From assembly GCA_958496175.1 (NCBI GenBank), contig OY292276.1, positions 61,517,080 through 61,581,079 on the forward strand: DNA of 64,000 bases, read 5' to 3'. Below the pieces are notes generated by a model. That model was given only the letters and a program-made list of their open reading frames with translations, had not been told where the DNA came from and did not search any database. The stretch comes from Sisyra terminalis (lineage: Eukaryota; Arthropoda; Insecta; Neuroptera; Sisyridae). This document shows, piece after piece, positions 57,181-64,000 of this stretch; within the stretch, counting starts at the first letter, position 1; the number at the start of each line of letters is the position of its first letter. The position numbers and the translations under genes are program-made.

Positions 57181-58695
57181 AGAATCACAATTGCCTGTAA
57201 AACCAATTAGACCTTCCGAAGTTTAGTCCCTCATTGAGAAAGCTCCATTAAAAAAGGCTCCTGGTCAAGACCTCATAAACGCTTTGCCTCGGAAGGCCAT
57301 TATATACCATACCTCAATATATAATGTCATCCTTCGAAATGCTTACTATCCGAAGTATTGACAGCACTCCATAATTATAATAGTTCCTAAACCAAACAAG
57401 CCTTCCTATAGCCCTTCTTCCTACAGACCAATTAGTCTACTCCCTCTTCTCTCTAAAATTCTAGAAAAGCTTCTCCTCAAAAGAATTCTTCCTATCCTGG
57501 AAACCAAAAATATAATTCCATACCATAAATTTGGTTTTCACTCGTTTCACTCTACGACTCAACAGTGTTTTAGAGTAGTCGATACCATTTCCGCAGCCCT
57601 TGAAAATAAGGGGGTGTGCCTTGGGATTTTTCTGGATGTTGCACAGGCGTTTGATCGCGTGTGGCATCCTGGTCTCTTATATAAGCTCGAGGCACTTTTA
57701 CCTTCCCAGTATTTCTTTATCCTACAATCCTGTTTATTCAATCGCAGCTTCAGTGTGAGATGTGGAGCTATATACTCTGCCTCGTTTCCTATTTTTGCTG
57801 GAGTACCACAGGGGAGTATTATTAGTTCTCTTCTTTACATCATCTACGGCCGATATCCCAACTCACCCACATATCTGTATTTTCACTTATGCTGATGATA
57901 CAGCAATCTTTTCCACTGACCCTAACCCCATAAAAACAACCAATACGTTACAGCACCACCTCGATCTCATCTCGGGATGGTGTCAGAAATGGAAGATAAA
58001 AATCAACAATGAAAAAAGCTAAGACGACTGACATATCCTCCGATTTACTTTGACAACGACACTGTCCCAATTGCTTCCAAGGTTCATTATTTAGGCTTCT
58101 ACCTAGACAGCCACTTAACCTGGAACCCACATATTAAACTCAAAAGACAAATACTAAACCAACGATACGGACTATTACGTAGACTTTTAGGACCTAAATC
58201 TTCAGTTAATACAAAAACTAAAGTCGCCATTTACAAAATTCTACTACGACCTATCTGGGCTTACGGAGCAGAATTGTGGGGCTCTGAAAAAACCATCCAA
58301 CATCCAAATTATCCAATCTTTCCAATCAAAAGTCCTTCGTCGAATAATTATGTTAACAACCGAATCATACAGAATGATCTCAACTTTCCTTTTGTCATTA
58401 CCTTAGTCCAAGAACGATCCCAAAAATTCCACTCCAAGTTAGTTGACCATCCTAACCCTAATGCCCAAATTCTTTCCTCTGAAACTCATCCAGACGTTGG
58501 CCTCGCGACCTCCTAACAAACTCTTAGAGAGTCCCAACATTGGTTGGGCCCTCTCAACATGTTTCGAAAATACCACACCAGGGTCGAACTACGGCTTTTA
58601 CCTCAAGTGTGGTATATAAGCAACCAAAATTTGTTAGCACATTGCATAGTATATAGATTGTAAATATACAGACGGCAATAAAGGATTTAAAAAAA
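57180..58695 (+). mobile_element. Jockey-type LINE, decayed, with reverse transcriptase
   Basis: Pieces of ORF2 in order: PLKKAPGQDLINALP (about 57245), then PSSYRPISLLPLLSKILEKL (about 57410), then GIFLDVAQAFDRVWHPGL (the first catalytic Asp block), then IFAGVPQGSIISSLLY, then after a frame change TYADDTAIFSTD (the YADD catalytic box). The C-terminal part follows in fragments: a WNPHIKLKR-like piece near 58120 and LGLRSRIVGL in a shifted frame. The element ends in a short A-rich tail after ggcaataaaggattt (about 58675-58700). Several stops and frameshifts make it inactive. The 5' half is truncated or unrecognisable. Confidence 0.88.
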
Positions 58696-58700
58696 TATAT

Positions 58701-61160
58701 ATATTTTAGACGCGTGAATATTTCTGCAGTTTATCTGCAATGAAGCTGCGACCGAATAAATTCAGTTTGGAAACGAAGAAATGCAGAAGGAACGTTGATT
58801 TGATTGCTCAAGGCAACATGAAGATAATAAAATACTCGCGCATATTTACATTTCTATATTTTTGCACTTTATTATATCTGTATGTAATATGTGCATAAAT
58901 GTCTTCATCGCATTTTTCTGCATCCTACTTCCCGATGAAGTCTCACCACCCGTCTACTAGTTCAATAATGATGGTGATGGTGATGGCAGCTGTGGATATG
59001 GGAGAGTAGGCAAATGTTCTTGCAATTGTGTAAACGGTACCTCGATGCAATGAATGAATTTAATGACTTTTCTTCGTCAACTCGACACGGACGAATAATA
59101 AAAAACGAAGAGAAAAGAAAATGATATTTTACGAGACGTAAATGCAAATGGGATGGAAAATGGAATATTCGTGAAACTATCGATGAAAATTTTAATTTAT
59201 TTTTCGTCATGGAATTTTTCATGTTGCTTTTGTCAAGAAAAATTAAAAAAAAAACGCTCACCGTTGTTCCCCGTCTTGAAAAAGACAATCTGTAATTTGT
59301 ATTATCGATTTGATCAAAACATACGTAAATGTATGTATTTGATGAGAAAAGAAATCAAAATATGGTTTGGGAATGTATCCCAAAAAGGTGATGGATGTGG
59401 CATGGGGAGGATTTCTTTTTTATTCTGTATTTTCTTTTGTGCTGCGATGCGATGGATAAAAATATGATATTTCTTCATCATGACGTTATATCATCATCTA
59501 ATTCCAAAACAGTGAATAAAAGAAAAACGTGTATCCCATGATGTACAGAGAGAGTCCCGTTTTCATCCCGATCCGTAGTGAACCTGTCCCATTCTCTCCC
59601 CGTATCGCGTCATATACAAATTTAAACAACAAACATAACAACTCGTGACTGTGTGAGAGGCTGGAAGGTGAGGCTAACAGGATGATGCTGATGATTACGA
59701 CCGAGAATGGGGGTGGATGGATCGCTGGAACTGGTTCTGGAATTGCTAAATGAAAGCGGGGAACCTGGGATAGGGAGGTGGTTGTGCTTTGTGACGTTCC
59801 CAACCATCCCTCTGTATATATATTCCCACCACGTTCCCATTCTCTATTCTCTTTCAAATATGAACTAATGCATAATTTTCATTACTGGCTTTTCTCTGAT
59901 ATACAACATGCTGTTATATATTTATATATATGTGTATATAGATATGAAAACATGGGCGTTCACAATCATATTGTTGTTTTTCTCAACGTGATTCAAAAAT
60001 CCCGCCAACTAATTGAATTTTTTTTAACTGATTCAGATCAATAAACAAATCAAATGATTGCAAAAATTTGCATCTCTGAACTATACATGTTTATAATGCA
60101 ACTATCAAACCACGTTTGGGGCACTCTTCTTGTTTTGGTTTGAGGAAAATTATCGAGGAAAGAAAACAATTGTACGCTACTGTTGATGTTGTTTGTGAAA
60201 ATTTTCATCATTCGCTTTTATTTCTCGCTGGCGTTTTTGTGTTTGTTATAACATTCTGTTTTATCTGCACAAATATTATATATATAAAAAAATATATTAT
60301 GTTTGTTGGGTATTGTTCGGGGCTTTTTCATGTACAATTTTACTATATAGAGACTGTAAGATATTTATGTATATGTATGTATATCCCATTAATATTATAT
60401 GTAAAGTTTCAAAGAAAAAAGTTAATATAAAGAAGAGAAGATTCTTTTAATTTATTATCCAATTTTTAGAAAAAGCTTTCACTCTCTCTTCGTTTTTTTT
60501 ATTTTTTTTTTTTAGTATTATTTATTATTTTCTGTTTTTATTGTAATATTTAAAAAAGAAAACCTTTTTTATCGGATTGATGTTTATTTGGAGGAGAGCA
60601 ATTTTAAAGTTTCTTTGTACAGGCAATGTCTAGAATTATTTTTTTTTTTTAATAATTGAATCGTTTCGTTGAAAAAATTAAAACTTTTTGTTTTCAGGTG
60701 AATGATTTATTTGAATTTGAAGAAGAACCAGAAATTTATGATATTTTCAAAATATTTTCCTCTTCAATATCTTGTTAAACAAAGCAAGTGGCTAGCTTTA
60801 CACAATCGGAATTTTTCGAGTTGAATACAATTATATAAGGAATTATTTCCTTTTTCATCCAATTGCTGCGAAGGCTTATAACAATAGGGTATGTGTTTTG
60901 CTTTTAGTTCTTAAGTTTAGTATTCCTTTTATTAATTTATTTTTATGTTTTAGATGTGTGCAAATTGTCGACGTTGAAAGAAGTGGCTTCAAAAGTGATG
61001 GTCAATCGAGGGATGATTCAACTATTAGCTATCAAGATTACGCCTTACAAACAGCCCGAAATTGCTGCTCAAAACTATTGAAATGAAGAATTGGCTTCTT
61101 ATGTAGCAGTCTTTGAAATCATCTTCAAAATTAAATGGACAACAAATTTGAACAAAATTC
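58701..61160. other. non-coding stretch with low-complexity DNA
   Basis: No gene I can support. It contains a tgatggtgatgg run near 58968-58985, AT dinucleotide runs near 59918-59942 and 60270-60300, and a less AT-rich block at about 59560-59790. A short frame at 60955-61083 after a possible acceptor (tatgttttag) reads VQIVDVERSGFKSDGQ ..., open also in a second frame; it might be an exon or repeat remnant, but I cannot tell. Confidence 0.35.
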
Positions 61161-61164
61161 TGTA

Positions 61165-63156
61165 CAAAGGGTCTAGCAGGATCCACATGGCGAGTTGGCC
61201 CCCAAATAGGAACCTATGTCGAAACTTATGTTAAAATATCGGCTTGATATACAAACACATTTTGTATACTTTTCGCGACCAAATTCCTCTTTGACCTTGA
61301 GATATGGGCAAAAATGTCCCTCCGCATGGTTATTTTTCAAAGTTACATATCTCAAAAATTAATTAAGCTAGAGAAGTGAAACCAACGCGAGGCTTTACAT
61401 TATTTTACAGAGCATATCATATATATTTTTTTAAATTTTTAGAAAAAAAAAATTATACAAAAAAAATCCAAAAAACAAATTAAATATATTTTTTATGTAT
61501 TCTCTGAAAATGACAATCACGAAAAAAATATATTTTATGCTTCTATGTGAGCACTATAACTCATAAAAATTGCGTGAAAAAATAGTTAGTGCAACACCTT
61601 GAAAAAAAATTAAATGTGATTTACGCCTAATAGTTTACCATGGTTTTATTTTTTTTCGAAGTGTTTCACCAATTTTTTTCTCACAAAATTTCAATAAAAA
61701 ATAGGCCACATATAGGAGCAAAACATATATTATTTTCATAATTGTAAGTCACAGGAAACACAAAAAAAATTTTTTTATTAGTTTTTTTGTTTTTTTATAT
61801 TTACTCTTCAGATGATTACTTTCAAGATCAAAATAATTGATCCCAAAAGAGAAAAAAACAACTATTGTTCAATTTTTATTAAAAAAAGAATAAAAAAAAA
61901 TTATCGTCACTGCTAAAATTTATTACAACTGGAATACTATGCGTCTCCAATTAATTCTGCGTACATATTGACGGCATCTGAATTACTTGGTTTTCTTCGT
62001 TTAGCTTAGGATATTATTCACTAGCTCATACCAAAATTTTTACAGGTTCTACCTAAAACGGGCGAATAAATGAACTATCAAATAATATTTTAAAACAATG
62101 TGTAAAATAAGCATCTAATATCATTAGGGTAGAAGTAAAATCAAGATATATGTATAAATAGCAAAGACGGTCATATATACAATGATTATACTTGTATTTC
62201 GAATGGTAAATATTGCAACAGTATTTTCCGTTATTCTCGTGATTCTCCAATAGAAACTTTACAGTGGGATATTGTTTTCATGCAACAGCTTTTATTTGTT
62301 ATTTTTCATATGAACAATAATTATCCAGAATTCTGCGTCCTACGAGATACCAACTAAATTATTTTAAGTTCATAATATTCCAGTTGTAATAAATTATAAC
62401 TGTGACGATAATTTTTTTTTATTCTTATTTTAATAAAAATTGAACACTAGTTGTTTTTTTTTCTTTTGGGATCAATTATTTTGATCTTGAAAGTAACCAT
62501 CTGAAGAGTAAATATAGAAAAACAAAAAAACTAATAAAAAATTAATTTTTTATGTTTCCTTAGACTTACAATTATGAAAATAATATATATTTTGCTTCTT
62601 TATGTGACCTATTTTTTATTGAAGTTTGGTGAAAAAAAAAAGTGGTGCAACACTTCAAAAAATAAAAATAAAACCGTGGTATAGTATTAGGCGTAAATCA
62701 CATTTCATTTTTTTTCAAGGTGTTGCACCAACTATTTTTTTACGCAATTTTTATGAGTTATAGTGCTCATGTAGAAGCATAAAATATATTTTTTTCGTGA
62801 TTGTCATTTTCAGAGAACACATAAAAAAAATTATTTCATTTGTTTTTTGGATTTTTTTTGTATAATTTTTTTTTCAAAAAAAATTCAAAAAAATATATGA
62901 TATACTCTGTAAAATAATCGAAAGCCTCGCGTTGGTTTCACTTCTCTAGCTTAATTAGTTTTTGAGATATATAACTTTGAAAAATAGCCATGCGGGGGGA
63001 CATTTTTGCCCATATCTCCAGGTCAACGAGGAATTTGGTCGCGAAAAGTATATAAAATGTGTGTTGTATATCAAGCCGATATTTTAACATAAGTTTCGAC
63101 ATAGGTTCCTATTTGGGGGCCAACTCGCCATGTGGATCCTGCTAGACGCTTTGTGC
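61165..63156. repeat. 2-kb foldback element (FB-C)
   Basis: The left arm begins near gtctagcaggatccacatgg and the right arm ends ccatgtggatcctgctagac. The two match inverted for about 790-830 bp (61165 to about 61960 against about 62330 to 63156). The centre of about 370 bp is unique. No transposase or clear target-site duplication was seen. The short frames here are arm sequence. Confidence 0.88.
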
Positions 63157-63367
63157 AACTGCATCAACTATGCTGCTATGTAGCTCACCTTTTGCAAAAT
63201 TGTACCTTATTAATGTTTTTCAAACGATATTAGAATAGCTGAACAGTAGACATCCGCTCCAGCCTAAATAGTTTGTTTCGAGAGTCTTGTAGTCTGATAT
63301 TTGACGAAGATTTTTTTTTGATAATTTTTATAATAGATTATAAAAATTAGATCTCAGCTTTAAAATT

Positions 63368-63632
63368 GTTTAAATAAGAGAAATTCAGATTGTTTAAGAT
63401 CTTTAATTTTTTAATATTTTATTATTTCAAAAAAGCAACGTTTCGTTACGTAATCGTAACTTCCTCAGGCTTCTTGATTTACAAAATATAATATTTTTAA
63501 TTTAATTCAATAAAAAAATTTTTTTATTGAATTTATTGAGTTACGATTACGTAACGAAACGTTGCTTTTTTGAAATAATAAAATATTAAAAAATTAAAGA
63601 TCTTAAACAACCTGAATTTCTCTTATTTAAAC
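63368..63632. repeat. palindromic repeat with hammerhead-ribozyme-like core
   Basis: Arms 63368-63460 and 63540-63632 are near-perfect inverted copies, and the centre has its own inverted repeat (aattcaataaaaaaa/tttttttattgaatt). On the minus strand the left arm reads CTGAGGA (63468-63462), a 6-bp stem GTTACG-ATTA-CGTAAC (63460-63445), then GAAAC (63444-63440). This is the order of the conserved core of a hammerhead ribozyme. The right arm keeps the stem and GAAAC (63556-63560) but lacks CTGAGGA. Such cores are known in terminal repeats of Penelope-like elements, so this is probably an orphan pair of those repeats. Confidence 0.75.
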
Positions 63633-63670
63633 AATAATTTTTATACATAAACACATTTTATCCTCTATAC

Positions 63671-64000
63671 CAGAGTTCCCCAAACTTTTTTGTGTCGTAG
63701 ACCCCTTGCCATGTTTTTCCGTGTTGGGTAGACCCCCTACTTACCTGATATTGATTTCCTGTAAATTTCTAACTGCAGTGAAGTTTAGTATTAAAACCTT
63801 GAAGTAAAAACATAGGTACTTTTATAAATAATGTATATGTCTTGATATTATAAGATAGTATGATGTAAGTAAATAGGTACTATCAGTGTATGTGTTGGGA
63901 TCCACTATCGTGGACCCCCAAATTTTTTTTCGCTGACGTAGACCCCTTGTAGGTTGTCATAGACCCCTAGGGGTCGATATAGACCACTTTGGGAATTACT
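63671..64000. mobile_element. hAT-type MITE, cut by the window edge
   Basis: Begins cagagttccccaaactttt. The last bases before the window end (accactttgggaattact) are the start of its inverted counterpart. The interior has repeated gtagacccct motifs in both strands. The right flank is outside the window, so the duplication cannot be checked. Confidence 0.65.

Noticed and set aside
1..64000. CRISPR array, bacterial operon, riboswitch, or prophage-type system
   Set aside because: The window is eukaryotic with spliced genes. The only regular direct repeats (51.9-52.8 kb) have diverged 175-bp units without a repeat/spacer pattern.

Overview
This is an AT-rich nuclear window from an insect. The evidence is a full set of insect genes split by short GT-AG introns (down to 56 bp): BicD, Ir25a, an ENTR1-type trafficking gene, Mon2, an MCRIP-type gene, a GH20 beta-N-acetylhexosaminidase and a paired-class homeobox gene. 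Mariner, Jockey-like, Penelope-like and many non-autonomous elements lie between and inside them. I cannot name the order from the sequence. All exon joins were made by eye from splice motifs, reading phase and remembered family proteins.

Layout. 1-9 kb: a small family of secreted cysteine-rich peptides, two intact copies (2404-2701 +, 5715-6100 -) and one broken copy (about 8174-8417 +), mixed with a 1-kb foldback element, a smaller foldback and a mariner. 9-15 kb: LINE debris and AT-rich spacer. 15.0-17.5 kb: BicD (-). 18-21 kb: a MITE, an RNase H-bearing LINE relic (-) and a second mariner. 21.4-24.8 kb: the olfactory co-receptor Ir25a (+), nine exons, complete. 25.6-27.8 kb: a repeat nest with a Penelope-like fragment, a segmental duplication, a hAT MITE and a MITE with 9-bp target-site duplications. 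28.3-30.1 kb: ENTR1 (+), tail to tail with Mon2 (30.3-38.75 kb, -, 13 exons). Mon2 faces an MCRIP-type gene (39.3-40.4 kb, +) across about 530 bp. 41.7-44.2 kb: hexosaminidase (-). 47.2-48.05 kb: homeobox gene (-). 48-64 kb: no convincing host gene, but a second copy of the 1-kb foldback, a tandem array with a period near 175 bp, a Jockey-like LINE, a 2-kb foldback, and a small palindrome carrying a hammerhead-ribozyme-like core.

The host genes do not form one pathway. BicD (dynein adaptor), ENTR1 (endosome traffic) and Mon2 (Golgi/endosome traffic) share a membrane-traffic theme, but that may be chance. Most unusual are the peptide family, which looks like a pacifastin fold that lost exactly one disulfide pair; the MITE family with 9-bp duplications; the foldback elements, one of which makes up almost a whole Mon2 intron; and the Penelope-type repeats with hammerhead-like cores.
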